Below, in pieces: positions 20,392 to 30,177 of a stretch of 64,000 nucleotides of DNA. The stretch spans positions 3,410,001 through 3,474,000 of the forward strand of contig NZ_CP011868.1 in NCBI RefSeq assembly GCF_001294645.1, given 5' to 3'. Below the pieces are notes generated by a model. That model did not search any database. It was not told the DNA's origin and saw nothing but the letters and a program-made list of their open reading frames with translations. The translations under genes and the position numbers were made by a program. The stretch's first letter is position 1. The number at the start of each line of letters is the position of its first letter. This DNA comes from Pseudonocardia sp. HH130629-09 (GTDB lineage Bacteria > Actinomycetota > Actinomycetes > Mycobacteriales > Pseudonocardiaceae).

Positions 20392-20604
20392 GCGCGGCAC
20401 CTTCCAGTCGCTCGGGGTCCGGGGTTCGGGTGGGTCAAGCTCCGGGTGCCCCGGGCCTTCGAACGCGCACGCTAAGTGGAGTGCGGTGCCCGGGTCCAGC
20501 AGGCGCGCCGCGCAACGACAACACCCTGCTCGGGTGGTTCGTCTTCTCCCCCGATGGAAACGCGCAGGGTCGTCGTCCGGTCACCCGCTGCAGCGGACGG
20601 GTGC
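20392..20604 (-). promoter_or_regulatory. ftsQ-ftsZ intergenic region, probable ftsZ promoter zone
   Basis: This 213-base gap is long compared with the rest of the dcw run. It holds the ftsZ ribosome binding site GGAAGG close to 20400. In actinobacteria ftsZ often has its own promoters here, so a promoter is likely; I could not identify a convincing -35/-10 pair. Confidence 0.4.
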
Positions 20605-21690
20605 TCAGCGTTGCCGGACGGTGACCAGCGACGGGCTGGAGACGTCGTAGACGGCGCCCGGGCGCTGCAGCACCGGCCCGAGCACCCGGGCCCGGGCGAC
20701 GGTCTGCCCGGTGTCCGCCCACGGGCCCCACAGGACCCGCCGGTCCTCGGTGAACCCCAGCTCGAAGGTGGAACCGCCCCCGCCGAGCGACAGCGTCTGC
20801 ACCTGGTCCCGGACCGGGACCGGCAGCGCCTGCAGGACGCCGACCGCGGCGAGGGTGGCGGGGTCGTCCGGGGCGATGCGCGGCAGCTGCAGCCGGGGCA
20901 GCCGCACGTCCGGCGGGGCGTCGCGGTAGACGAACCCGGTGACGTCGACGAGCTTCGGTCCGTCCGGTGTGTCGAGCACCGCGGCCGGAGTGCGTTCGGT
21001 CACGACCACGACCAGGGTGTCCGGCCAGGACCGGTCGACCTCCACCGCGGCGACGCCCGGGATGGCCGACACCCGGGCGGCGACGCCGTCGGTGTCCACC
21101 GCCGCGAGCGGGACCCCGGTCTGGTCGCCGGCGGCGTCCTCGACGTCGCGGACGGGGATCTGGCGGGTGCCGTCGACCTGCACGGTGGCCACCGGCGGGC
21201 CGTACTCCCCCAGCGCCCACCAGCCGGCCGCGGACACCCCGAGGAGCACGACGGCGGCGGTGGCCAGCAGGGCGACGAGGCGGCGGCGCCGGTAGCGGGG
21301 GTCGCGGCTGCGCGACCGTTCGGCCGCACGGGCCGCCGTGCGCTCCCGGACGGCGGCGGCCGCGCCGCGTCCGCTCCCCCGGCCCGCCGTCCCGGCCCGG
21401 TCGGTGCCGGCCGCCCCGTCGTCGGTCGACCCGTCGTCGGTCGCCCCGTCGTCGGTCGCCCCGTCGTCGGTGTCGGCGGCGGTGTGGTCGGCGGCGGCAG
21501 TGTGATCGTCGGTGTCGGCGGGGGTCCCGGCGGTGCCACGGCGTCCGGCGCGGCGTTCGGCGGCACGGCGCTCGCGGATGCGGCGGGCACGCTCGGCGGC
21601 GCGCCGTTCCCGTTCCGGGTCACGGCGGCCCCACGAGCGGGCACCGTCCCGGGCCCGGTCGTCGCCGGTGTCCTGCTCGTCGCTGCTCAT
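20605..21690 (-). CDS. ftsQ: Cell division protein FtsQ (POTRA domain)
   Basis: Bitopic divisome protein. Residues 1-135 are a long charged cytoplasmic region with a repeated DDGAT motif and Arg/Glu-rich stretches. One membrane segment follows (LVALLATAAVVLLGVSAAGW), then the extracytoplasmic POTRA domain (VATVQVDGTRQIPVRDVEDA, VAAVEVDRSWPDTLVVVVTER) and the FtsQ domain ending LVTVRQR. The ATG at 21690 (MSSDEQDTGD) gives 361 aa, long for FtsQ because of the N-terminal region. It lies 99 bases after murC and 213 bases before ftsZ. Confidence 0.94.
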   Translation of the reverse strand: MSSDEQDTGDDRARDGARSWGRRDPERERRAAERARRIRERRAAERRAGRRGTAGTPADTDDHTAAADHTAADTDDGATDDGATDDGSTDDGAAGTDRAGTAGRGSGRGAAAAVRERTAARAAERSRSRDPRYRRRRLVALLATAAVVLLGVSAAGWWALGEYGPPVATVQVDGTRQIPVRDVEDAAGDQTGVPLAAVDTDGVAARVSAIPGVAAVEVDRSWPDTLVVVVTERTPAAVLDTPDGPKLVDVTGFVYRDAPPDVRLPRLQLPRIAPDDPATLAAVGVLQALPVPVRDQVQTLSLGGGGSTFELGFTEDRRVLWGPWADTGQTVARARVLGPVLQRPGAVYDVSSPSLVTVRQR

Positions 21691-21704
21691 CGTGCCCCCG
21701 CTGT

Positions 21705-21743
21705 GCCGCCGGTCTGCCGCCGGTCTGCCGCCGGTCTGCCGCC
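21705..21743. repeat. 11-bp tandem repeat between murC and ftsQ
   Basis: Three perfect copies of GCCGCCGGTCT occupy 21705-21737, followed by half a copy. The run sits 15 bases upstream of the ftsQ ATG, on the 5' side of its ribosome binding site, so copy number could alter spacing or mRNA folding. Confidence 0.8.
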
Positions 21744-21789
21744 GCCGTCCCACTGCCGTGGCGCTGGTGTGGCGCTGCTGCCCGCGCGC

Positions 21790-23205
21790 TCACCCCTCGC
21801 CGGCGAGCTCCCGCAGGATCTCCGGCCCGAGCGCGGTGACGTCACCGGCGCCCATGGTGATCACGACGTCTCCGTCGGTCGCGAGCGCGGCGATCGCCGC
21901 GGGTGCCCGCTCCCACGAGGGGGCACGGTGCACCCGCTCGGCCGGCAACGTCACCGCGTCGGTGATGAGCGCCGGACCGACGCCGGGTTCGGGATCCTCC
22001 CGGGCACCGTAGACGTCGAGCACCATCACCTCGTCCGCCAGCGACAGCGACGCGCCGAACTCCGCGGCGAACAGCCGGGTGCGGGAGTACAGGTGCGGCT
22101 GGAACACGACCAGGACGCGGCCGCACCGCCCGTTCCGGACCGGTGCGGCCTCGCGGGCGGCGCGCAGGGTGGCGGCGACCTCGGTGGGGTGGTGGGCGTA
22201 GTCGTCGTAGACGGACACGCCGCGGGCGCGGCCCTTGAACTCGAACCGGCGCTGCACCCCGCCGAACCCGGCGAGCCCCTCCAGCAGCACGGCGGGGTCG
22301 GCCCCGACGGCGCGGCCGGCGAGGAAGGCACCGAGCGCGTTGAGGACCATGTGCTCACCCGGGACGCCGAGGGTGAGCTCGTGCTCGGCGTCGCCGGTGC
22401 GGAACCGGGCGCGGCAGCCGGTGCCGTCCGGGGTGAACTCGAGCAGCCGGGCGTCCTGCCGGCCGGTCGCGGTGCGGCCGTAGCGCAGCACGGTGACGCC
22501 GGCCTGCTCCGCCCGCACGGCCACGGCCTCCGACCCGGGGTCGTCGGCGCAGGCGACCAGGGTGGCGCCGGCGACGAGCCGCTCCAGGAACCGCTCGAAC
22601 ACGGCCCGGTAGGCGGCCTCGTCGCCGTGGTGGTCGAGGTGGTCGGGCTCGACGTTGGTGACGATCGCGACCGACGGGGCGAACGCGGTGAACGAGCCGT
22701 CGCTCTCGTCGGCCTCGACGACGAACACGTCGCCGCTGCCGTGGTGCGCGCCCGACCCGGACACCGACAGGTCGCCGCCGATCGCGAACGAAGGGTCGGC
22801 CCCGGCGTGCTGCAGGGCGACGGTGACCATCGACGTCGTCGAGGTCTTGCCGTGCGTCCCGGCGACGGCGACCAGCCGTCGTCCCTCGGTGAGCGCGGCC
22901 AGTGCGACCGCCCGGTGGACCACGTCGTAGCCGCGCTCGCGGGCGGCGGCCAGCTCCGGGTTGGTCTCCCGGATGGCGGTGGAGACGACCACGGTCGGCG
23001 GGGACTCGCCGTCGTGCCGCAGGTGGCCGGCGTCGTGCCCGGTCTCGACGCGGGCACCGAGCGCACGCAGCGCGGTGACCGTGCGCGAGTCCCGCGCGTC
23101 GGACCCGGAGACCGTGGCCCCGCGGGCGAGCAGGATCCGTGCGATCCCGCTCATCCCGGCGCCGCCGATCCCGATGAGGTGGACGTGGTCGGAGAGCACG
23201 CTCAC
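21790..23205 (-). CDS. murC: UDP-N-acetylmuramate--L-alanine ligase
   Basis: Adds L-Ala to UDP-MurNAc, the first step of stem peptide synthesis, with ATP. The N-terminal Rossmann motif is HLIGIGGAGMSGIA. The ATP-binding P-loop is VAGTHGKTSTTSMV. VEADESDGSF, TNVEPDHLDHHG and DDYAHHPTEV are the other Mur ligase signatures. The length of 471 aa is normal. It begins with GTG inside the overlap GTGA with the murG stop, so translation is coupled. Confidence 0.97.
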   Translation of the reverse strand: MSVLSDHVHLIGIGGAGMSGIARILLARGATVSGSDARDSRTVTALRALGARVETGHDAGHLRHDGESPPTVVVSTAIRETNPELAAARERGYDVVHRAVALAALTEGRRLVAVAGTHGKTSTTSMVTVALQHAGADPSFAIGGDLSVSGSGAHHGSGDVFVVEADESDGSFTAFAPSVAIVTNVEPDHLDHHGDEAAYRAVFERFLERLVAGATLVACADDPGSEAVAVRAEQAGVTVLRYGRTATGRQDARLLEFTPDGTGCRARFRTGDAEHELTLGVPGEHMVLNALGAFLAGRAVGADPAVLLEGLAGFGGVQRRFEFKGRARGVSVYDDYAHHPTEVAATLRAAREAAPVRNGRCGRVLVVFQPHLYSRTRLFAAEFGASLSLADEVMVLDVYGAREDPEPGVGPALITDAVTLPAERVHRAPSWERAPAAIAALATDGDVVITMGAGDVTALGPEILRELAGEG

Positions 23206-26200
23206 CGGCCCGCCACCTCGAGGACGATGCGGGCGATCTTCTCGTCGGCCTCGCCGTGCCCGGCGGCGCGGGCGCGTCGGCCCATGGCCAGGGCCAGGTC
23301 GGGGTCGGTGAGCATCGGCATCAGTTCGTCGATCGCGCGGTCGCCGTTCATGTCCTCGTCCTGCACGAGCTTGCCGCCCCCGGCCTCGACGACCGGACGG
23401 GCGTTGAGCGCCTGCTCGCCGTTGCCGTGCGGCAGCGGTACGTACACCGCGGGCAGCCCGACGGCGGTCAGCTCGGCGACGGTGGTCATGCCCGAGCGGC
23501 CGAGGACGACGTCCGCGGCGGCGTAGGCGAGGTCCATCCGCTCGATGTAGGGCACCGGCACGTAGCCGGGCCGCGGGTCGGCGGGGGTGCCGCCCTTCCC
23601 GTACGCGTGCAGCACCGAGATGCCGCGCTCGGTGAACGCCGGCAGCGAGGCGGCGACCGCCTCGTTGAGCGTCCGGGAGCCCTGGGAGCCGCCGAAGACC
23701 AGCAGCACCGGGCCGTGCGGCGGCAGGTTGAAGTACGTCCGGGCCTCCGGCCTCAGCGACGCCCGGTCCAGGGAGGTGATCGAGCGGCGCAGCGGCATCC
23801 CGACCACCTCCTCGTTCGCGAGGCCGGTGCCGGGCACCGCGACGCAGACGGCGGAGGCGAACCGCGCACCGACCTTGTTCGCGAGCCCGGCGCGGGCGTT
23901 GGCCTCGTGCACGACGATCGGCACCCGGCCGCGGGCGCCCAGGTAGGCGGGCAGCGAGACGAACCCGCCGAACCCAACGACGACGTCGGCCTCGGCCGCC
24001 TCCAGCACCTCCCTGACCCGCTTCACCGCGCCGCGGACGTTGCCGGGGAGCTTGAGCAGGTCGGCGGTGGGCTTGCGGGGCAGCGGCACCGGCGGGATCA
24101 GCTCGAGCGGGTAGCCGCGGGCCGGGATCAGCTGGGTGTCGAGGCCCTTCTCGGTGCCGAGCGCGGTGATCCGGACCCCCGGGACGAGCCGGCGGATCGC
24201 GTCGGCGACGGCCAGCGCGGGCTCGATGTGCCCGGCCGAGCCACCCCCGGCGACGACGACCGACAGGCCGCCCGACACCGGGCCCGGTGCCTGTTCCCCC
24301 GCGGGACGCGTGGTGGCGGGGCCGCCGGTGCGGGTCGCGTCGGGGGTCGTGGGTCCGGGCACGCCGGGTCCCTGCACACCCTCGCCCTGCGGGCTCTGCT
24401 GCGGACCGGTCGGCTGCGGACCGGTCGGCTGCAGGCCGGGTGCCTGGGGGCCGGGTCCCTGGAAGCCCTGGGGCTGCGGGGCGCCGGGATCCTGGGGGTC
24501 CTGCGGAGCACCCGGGCCCTGCTGCCCGGGTACGCCGGGGCCCTGCCGACCGGGAGCGCCGGGTCCGCCGGGACCGTACTGGCGAGGGGCGCCGGGACCT
24601 GCCGGGCCGAACCCGCCCGGGCGGAACGGGCCGGTCCCCGCGGGACCCGGTCGTCCGGGGCCCGCGAACCCAGGCGCCGGGCGGCCGGGGCCCTGCTGTC
24701 CCGGGGCGGCCGGGCCGGGGCCCTGCCTGCCGGGGGCGTGGGGGTGGTGCGGACCGATGCCGGTCAGGGCGTTCGGCCCGGTCGGGCCGGGACGCCCGAA
24801 CTGCTGCGGGCCGGGTCCGCCGGGGACCGGGCCGGGACCCTGCGGACCGACGCCGGCACGGCCCGGCGCGTACGGGCCGGGGGCGAACCGGCCGTGCGGC
24901 GGAACCGGACCGCGGGGGCCGGTCGCCGACAGGGCGCCCGGCTCGGGCCCGCTCTGCGGACCGGTGGCGGTGACGCCGGCGTGCTCGCGCTCGTCGGGCC
25001 GGCCCGGGCGCTGCTGCGGAGCCGACGGGGGCCGGGCCTGCTGCCGCCCGGTGCCCGACGGCCCGTCCGCCGAGGCGGCGGCCGGGAGCGCTGCGGTGTC
25101 ACCGGCGGGCTGCGCGACGGTCGGCGGTTCGTCGGGGGCCGCCTGCTCGCCCCGGGCGTCGGCGACGGGCCGCTGCGGGCCGGTCCCGGCGTCGGGTCCG
25201 GACGCGTCGGCCGTATCCGGGCCGGTGCCGTTCGGGACGGCCCCGTTCGGGACGGCACCGTTCGTTCCGGTGCCCTCCGCATCGGCGCCCTGCGGGGCCG
25301 TGGTGTGCGGCGTGACGGTGGGGCCGGTGTCCGTCGCGGACCCGCCGGGGACGTCGGGTCCCGGACCGGCGGCGGGGCCGTCCTGCGCCGGGCCGGTGCG
25401 CGGCACGCCGTTCACCGGGTCGCCGGACCGGGTCGGGTCCGCGCCGTCCGCCGGGCCGCGGTCCGCCGGCGCCGATCCACCGCGTCCGGTGCTCGCGCGT
25501 GGGGTGAACAGGTCGTCGGCCGCACCGGGTCGCGCCGGCATCGCCGCGGGGGGCACCGGTCGCCCGGGCCGGCGACGCGGCAGGCCACCCGGCTGCCCTC
25601 CGGCGTCGTCGGAACGCGGGGCGCCGTTGCGGCCGCGCGGCCCACCGTCCGGGGCGCCGTCCTGGCCGCCGGTCACGGCGTTCGGGCCCTGCGGGGCGCC
25701 CTGGTCCCCGCCCCCGGCAGCACCGCGCGGAAACCCGTTGCGCGGGGCCCCGTTCAGCGGGGCCCCGTTCTGCGGAGCGCCGCTGCCCGGGGCGCCGTTG
25801 CGCGGAACGCCGTTGGAGGGGCCGTCGTTGCGCGGAGCACCGTTGAGCGGGGCCTCGTGGCGGTCGGTGCCGTCCGGCCGGGGCTCCTCGTGTGCGGCGT
25901 CGCCCACCGGCCGTGCCGCCCCGCGGTCGCCGTGCGCGACGCCGTTCGTGCCCTGCGACCCACTCCCGTTGAGCGGGCGGGCACCCGGGCGCCGGGACTG
26001 CGCGTGCGGGTCCCACCCGGTCCCGGGCAGCCGCTGCGGCCCGCGCACGCCCTGCGGCTCCCCCGGCTCCGCGGACGGCTGTCCCGAGGGGGGCTGTGGC
26101 GACGAGGGCTGCCGCGACGAGGACTGTGACGAGGGGGGCTGCGCGGGGGCGCTGAACAGGTCGGAACCCGACGGGGTCTCCGCAGGCCAGGCCGTGCACC

Positions 26201-26357
26201 CACCCGTGCCACCGGCTCCGTCGGGCCCGCCGAAGACCACGCCGTCCGGCCGGACCTCGTGGGGCCCGGGAGCACGGCCGCCCATGGTCGGACGCCGGCC
26301 GGGCTCCCGGCCCGAGCCGGTGCCGTCGTTCCCGCCGGTCTGATCCGTACCCGTCAC
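23202..26357 (-). CDS. murG: MurG lipid II synthase with ~690-residue disordered N-terminal extension
   Basis: Transfers GlcNAc from UDP-GlcNAc to lipid I on the inner face of the membrane. The catalytic core runs from about residue 690 to 1051: LSVVVAGGGSAGHIEPALAV (lipid-side G loop), VVGFGGFVSLPAYLG, VVHEANARAGLANKVGA, LLVFGGSQGSRTLNEA and GRSGMTTVAELTAVGLPA. The first 690 residues are Pro/Gly/Gln/Asn/Ala-rich, with repeated NGAPR-like and GPGAPG-like motifs and no membrane segment. The GTG at 26357 has GAGGGG 10 bases upstream and lies 57 bases after ftsW, which supports the long form. A GTG at 24278 would give a standard 358-aa MurG, but has a poor ribosome binding site and would leave a 2.1-kb gap in a tightly packed operon. 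Confidence 0.9.
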   Translation of the reverse strand: MTGTDQTGGNDGTGSGREPGRRPTMGGRAPGPHEVRPDGVVFGGPDGAGGTGGCTAWPAETPSGSDLFSAPAQPPSSQSSSRQPSSPQPPSGQPSAEPGEPQGVRGPQRLPGTGWDPHAQSRRPGARPLNGSGSQGTNGVAHGDRGAARPVGDAAHEEPRPDGTDRHEAPLNGAPRNDGPSNGVPRNGAPGSGAPQNGAPLNGAPRNGFPRGAAGGGDQGAPQGPNAVTGGQDGAPDGGPRGRNGAPRSDDAGGQPGGLPRRRPGRPVPPAAMPARPGAADDLFTPRASTGRGGSAPADRGPADGADPTRSGDPVNGVPRTGPAQDGPAAGPGPDVPGGSATDTGPTVTPHTTAPQGADAEGTGTNGAVPNGAVPNGTGPDTADASGPDAGTGPQRPVADARGEQAAPDEPPTVAQPAGDTAALPAAASADGPSGTGRQQARPPSAPQQRPGRPDEREHAGVTATGPQSGPEPGALSATGPRGPVPPHGRFAPGPYAPGRAGVGPQGPGPVPGGPGPQQFGRPGPTGPNALTGIGPHHPHAPGRQGPGPAAPGQQGPGRPAPGFAGPGRPGPAGTGPFRPGGFGPAGPGAPRQYGPGGPGAPGRQGPGVPGQQGPGAPQDPQDPGAPQPQGFQGPGPQAPGLQPTGPQPTGPQQSPQGEGVQGPGVPGPTTPDATRTGGPATTRPAGEQAPGPVSGGLSVVVAGGGSAGHIEPALAVADAIRRLVPGVRITALGTEKGLDTQLIPARGYPLELIPPVPLPRKPTADLLKLPGNVRGAVKRVREVLEAAEADVVVGFGGFVSLPAYLGARGRVPIVVHEANARAGLANKVGARFASAVCVAVPGTGLANEEVVGMPLRRSITSLDRASLRPEARTYFNLPPHGPVLLVFGGSQGSRTLNEAVAASLPAFTERGISVLHAYGKGGTPADPRPGYVPVPYIERMDLAYAAADVVLGRSGMTTVAELTAVGLPAVYVPLPHGNGEQALNARPVVEAGGGKLVQDEDMNGDRAIDELMPMLTDPDLALAMGRRARAAGHGEADEKIARIVLEVAGR

Positions 26358-26414
26358 GCTCTCGTGCCCCTCGCGTCGTCCGTCGTGTCCGCTTCCACCC
26401 GGAGTGGGAGCGCC

Positions 26415-27695
26415 CTAACGCGCCGCCCACCGCGACACCGGGACCGGTGCGCGGTAGGGCTGCGGCAACGGCAGGCGCAGCAGCTTCGCCAGCCGCCCCT
26501 GCCCGTCCTTCCGGAGCGCGGCGACCGCCTCCGGCTCGTGCCGGGCCGCGTTCGTGAGCAGCCCGAACAGGAACATGGTCACCACCAGCGAGGTACCGCC
26601 GGAGGAGATCAGCGGGAGCTGCAGCCCGGTCACCGGCAGCAGTCCCACGACGTACCCGATGTTGATCGAGGCCTGGACAACCAGGCCCGCCGTCGACGTC
26701 GCGACGACGATCCGCAGCCACGGGTCGGTGTTGCGGGCGGCGATCCGCATGCCGGTGTAGGCCAGCGTCGCGAACAGTGCGAGCACCGCTCCGGCCCCGA
26801 CGAGCCCCAGCTCCTCGCCGATGATCGCGAAGATGAAGTCGTTGTGGGCGTTGGGCAGGTAGTCCCACTTCGCCCGGCCCTGGCCGAGCCCGACGCCGAA
26901 CAGGCCGCCGTCGGCGAGCGCGTACAGCGCCTGCGTCGCCTGGTACGCCGGACCCAGCGGGTCCGCCGACGGCGACAGGAACGCCGTGATCCGGCTGGCC
27001 CGGTAGCCGGCGGTCAGCCCGAGGATCACCGCACCGGCCAGGCCGCCGCCCGCGATCAGCGCGAGCAGCTTCACCGGGGCACCGCCGAAGTACAGCAGCG
27101 CGAGCATGATGATCCCGACCGAGATCGTCATGCCCAGGTCGGGCTCCAGCACGAGCAGCGTGAAGATCACCAGCGTCACCGGCACGACCGGGTTCAGCGC
27201 GTGCTTCCAGCGGTGCATCACCGCGCGGCGGGCGGCCAGCACGTGCGCGCCCCACAGCGTCAGCGCGATCTTCGTGCCCTCCGACGGCTGCAGCGACACC
27301 GGGCCGAACGCGAACCACGACCGGGCGCCGCCGCGCAGCACGCCGATCCCCGGGATCAGCACCAGGACCAGCGCGACCAGCCCAATGATCAGCAGCACCG
27401 GTGCCGCGGCCCGCAGGCGTCGCGGCGGCACACGCAGGCCCACGTAGAACAGCACGAGCCCGACCCCGCAGAACATCAGCTGGCGGGTGAACACCGAGTA
27501 CGACGAGCCGTCGCCGACCGACGACGCCGACAGCACCATCACCAGCCCGAACAGGGTCAGCAGCCCGAAGACGCCGAGGATCAGGTGCAGCGAGGTCAGC
27601 GGCCGGCGCAGCCAGCGCCGCAGCCGCCGCACGGCCCCGCTGGCGCCGGTGACGGCGACCTGGCCGAGCGTGCGGTCCGGCGCCGCCGGGCTCAC
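26415..27695 (-). CDS. ftsW: Septal peptidoglycan polymerase FtsW (SEDS)
   Basis: SEDS-family glycosyltransferase that polymerises lipid II at the septum together with FtsI. The protein (426 aa) has about 10 membrane segments. Family signatures are RSWFAFGPVSLQPSEGTKIA, LEPDLGMTISVG, GLGQGRAKWDYLPNAHNDF and LPLISSGGTSLV. The GTG at 27695 overlaps the murD stop by 4 bases (GTGA). The C-terminal tail after NAARHEPEAVAALRKDGQG is cytoplasmic and basic. Confidence 0.97.
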   Translation of the reverse strand: MSPAAPDRTLGQVAVTGASGAVRRLRRWLRRPLTSLHLILGVFGLLTLFGLVMVLSASSVGDGSSYSVFTRQLMFCGVGLVLFYVGLRVPPRRLRAAAPVLLIIGLVALVLVLIPGIGVLRGGARSWFAFGPVSLQPSEGTKIALTLWGAHVLAARRAVMHRWKHALNPVVPVTLVIFTLLVLEPDLGMTISVGIIMLALLYFGGAPVKLLALIAGGGLAGAVILGLTAGYRASRITAFLSPSADPLGPAYQATQALYALADGGLFGVGLGQGRAKWDYLPNAHNDFIFAIIGEELGLVGAGAVLALFATLAYTGMRIAARNTDPWLRIVVATSTAGLVVQASINIGYVVGLLPVTGLQLPLISSGGTSLVVTMFLFGLLTNAARHEPEAVAALRKDGQGRLAKLLRLPLPQPYRAPVPVSRWAAR

Positions 27696-29110
27696 CGGGA
27701 CACCCCGGCGGCGGCCAGACCGGCGACGGCGGCGGCGAACGCGTCGCCGCGGTGGGCGTAGTCGCGGAACTGGTCCATCGAGGCGGCGGCCGGGGCGAGC
27801 AGCACGACGTCGCCGGGGCGGGCCAGGCCGGACGCGCGGCGGACCGCGGCCGGCATCGGGTCCTGCAGGTCGGAGGGCGCCATCGGGCCATCGTGTCCCG
27901 GCGCGACCTCGTGCACCGGGAGGCCGGGCGCGTGTCGCGTCAGCGCCTCGACGATCGGTGTCCGATCCGTCCCGATCACGACGATCCCGGCCAGCCGCTC
28001 GGCGTGCGCGGCGGCGAGCAGGCCGAGCTCGGCCTGGTCCACACCCTTGAGCAGCCCGCCGACCACCCAGACCGCGCGGGCGCCGGGCCGGCGGGCGGCG
28101 ACGGCGGCCAGCGCGGCCCCGGCGGCGTGCGGGTTGGTCGCCTTCGAGTCGTCGAGGTAGGTGACACCGGCGTGCTCGCCCACCGGGGCGCTGCGGTGCG
28201 GGCCGGGGGTGAACGCCGCCAGGGCCGCGCCGATGTGGGTCGGGTCGACGCCGTGCGCGCGGGCCAGCGCGGCCGCGGCGAGCGCGTCGGTGATCCCGGG
28301 CGGCCCCGGAGGGACGACGGCGTCGGCCGCGAGCAGCTCCCCGCCGCCGAACGCGCGGTCGGTCAGCACCCCGTCGGCGACGCCGAGCTGGTCCGGCCCG
28401 GGGGCGGACAGCGTGACCCCGACCCGGCACGGAGCCGGGGCCCGTGCCAGCAGCCGGGCCGCGACGGCGTCGTCGACCCCGCCGACGGCGACCTCCCCGA
28501 CCAGCGCGCGGGCCTTCGCCGCGGCGTAGGCGTCCATTCCGCCGTGCCAGTCCAGGTGGTCCTCGGCCACGTTGAGCACCACGCCCGCGGCCGGGCGCAC
28601 CGACGGCGACCAGTGCAGCTGGAAGCTCGACAGCTCGACGGCGAGCACCGCGTGGCCCGCGGCGACCGCGGTGACCACCGGGTGGCCGATGTTGCCGCAG
28701 GCGACGGCGTCCACCCCGGCGCGCGCGAGGATCGCCGCGAGCATCTCGGTGGTGGTGGTCTTGCCGTTGGTGCCGGTCACCACCAGCCAGGACGGCGGCG
28801 TGTCGCGCAGCGCGCCGAGCCGCCAGGCCAGCTCCGGCTCCCCGATCACCTCGACACCGAGCCCGGCGGCCTCGGCGACCAGCGGGTGGTCGGGGCGTCT
28901 CCCCGGCGAGGTGACGACCGTACGGACCCCCTCGGGGATCCCGCCGCCGCGCCACGGCTCGATGCCGTCGGGCAACGAGGCCAGCGCCTCCTCCCGGTCG
29001 TCGGACAGCAGCACCCGGGTGCCCGCCTCCACCAGGGCCGACGCGGCCGCGAGACCGGAGACACCGGCCCCCGCGACCAGGACGGGTCCCCCGCCGAACG
29101 GGCCGCTCAT
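27692..29110 (-). CDS. murD: UDP-N-acetylmuramoylalanine--D-glutamate ligase
   Basis: Adds D-Glu to UDP-MurNAc-L-Ala. [20 protein letters not shown] is the N-terminal nucleotide-sugar domain, [15 protein letters not shown] the ATP P-loop, [20 protein letters not shown] and [17 protein letters not shown] the central and C-terminal signatures. The ATG at 29110 overlaps the mraY stop (ATGA). 472 aa, normal. Confidence 0.97.
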   Translation of the reverse strand: MSGPFGGGPVLVAGAGVSGLAAASALVEAGTRVLLSDDREEALASLPDGIEPWRGGGIPEGVRTVVTSPGRRPDHPLVAEAAGLGVEVIGEPELAWRLGALRDTPPSWLVVTGTNGKTTTTEMLAAILARAGVDAVACGNIGHPVVTAVAAGHAVLAVELSSFQLHWSPSVRPAAGVVLNVAEDHLDWHGGMDAYAAAKARALVGEVAVGGVDDAVAARLLARAPAPCRVGVTLSAPGPDQLGVADGVLTDRAFGGGELLAADAVVPPGPPGITDALAAAALARAHGVDPTHIGAALAAFTPGPHRSAPVGEHAGVTYLDDSKATNPHAAGAALAAVAARRPGARAVWVVGGLLKGVDQAELGLLAAAHAERLAGIVVIGTDRTPIVEALTRHAPGLPVHEVAPGHDGPMAPSDLQDPMPAAVRRASGLARPGDVVLLAPAAASMDQFRDYAHRGDAFAAAVAGLAAAGVSR

Positions 29111-30177
29111 CCGGAACCCGACATGGACAGCCACTCGGAGTAGAAGATGCCCAGCCCCATCGCCGCGCAGATCGCGGCGAGCAGCCAGAACCGGATGATG
29201 ACCGTCGTCTCGGCCCATCCGGCCAGCTCGAAGTGGTGGTGGAAGGGCGCCATCCGGAACAGTCGCCGCCGCGAGGTGCGGAACACGATGATCTGCAGCG
29301 ACACCGACAGCGCCTCGACGACGAACACACCGCCGATGACGACGAGCAGCAGCTCGGTGCGGGTCACCATGGACAGGCCGGCGAGCAGGCCGCCGAGCGC
29401 CAGCGAGCCGGTGTCGCCCATGAAGATGCGGGCCGGCGCGGCGTTCCACCAGAGGAACCCGATGCAGCCGCCCATCGCGGCGGCGGCGACCAGGCCGACG
29501 TCGAGCGGGTCGCGGACCTCGTAGCAGCCGGCCGTCGCGGCGACCGCGCAGTTGTTGCGGAACTGCCAGAACGCGATGATCACGTAGGTGCCCAGCACCA
29601 TCGCGGCGGTGCCCGCGGCGAGGCCGTCGAGACCGTCGGTGAGGTTCACCGCGTTCGACCAGGCGGCGACGATCAGGTTGCACAGCAGCACGAACCCGAC
29701 GACGCCGAAGCTCAGCACCGTGATGTCGCGGACGAACGACAGGCTCTCCGAGGCCGGGGCCAGGTTGCGCTCGTTGACGAAACGCACGGCGAGGATGCCG
29801 AAGATCGAGGCGGTCAGCACCTGGCCGACGATCTTCGAAGTCTTGTTGAGGCCGAGGTTCCGCTTCCGGCGCAGCTTCAGGTAGTCGTCGAGGAACCCGA
29901 CGACGCCCAGCGCGGTGGTCAGGAACAGCACCAGCAGCGCCGAGGCGGTGATCGGCTCCCGGGTGAACGCGTGCGAGCCCAGGTAGCCGACCCAGATGGC
30001 GAGCAGGATCGCCACGCCGCCCATCGTCGGCGTACCGCGCTTGGACTGGTGGCTCTGCGGGCCCTCCTCGCGGATCTCCTGCCCGAAGCCCTGTCGCGCG
30101 AAGAAGCGGATCAGGTACGGGGTGAGCAGGATCGACACCGCGAGCGCGAGACCCGCGGCCAGGAACAGGCCTCTCAC
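29107..30177 (-). CDS. mraY: Phospho-N-acetylmuramoyl-pentapeptide transferase
   Basis: Makes lipid I from UDP-MurNAc-pentapeptide and undecaprenyl phosphate. The protein (356 aa) has about 10 membrane segments. Catalytic motifs include FLDDYLK (Asp pair), [27 protein letters not shown] and [19 protein letters not shown] in the first cytoplasmic loop is also typical. GTG start overlaps the murF stop by 4 bases. It supplies the substrate for MurG. Confidence 0.98.
   Translation of the reverse strand: MRGLFLAAGLALAVSILLTPYLIRFFARQGFGQEIREEGPQSHQSKRGTPTMGGVAILLAIWVGYLGSHAFTREPITASALLVLFLTTALGVVGFLDDYLKLRRKRNLGLNKTSKIVGQVLTASIFGILAVRFVNERNLAPASESLSFVRDITVLSFGVVGFVLLCNLIVAAWSNAVNLTDGLDGLAAGTAAMVLGTYVIIAFWQFRNNCAVAATAGCYEVRDPLDVGLVAAAAMGGCIGFLWWNAAPARIFMGDTGSLALGGLLAGLSMVTRTELLLVVIGGVFVVEALSVSLQIIVFRTSRRRLFRMAPFHHHFELAGWAETTVIIRFWLLAAICAAMGLGIFYSEWLSMSGSG

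Noticed and set aside
23256-26343. Two long plus-strand open frames opposite the murG extension
   Set aside because: They are Gly/Arg/Pro-rich without a ribosome binding site or domain. The minus frame has a good ribosome binding site and continues into the MurG core, so it is preferred.
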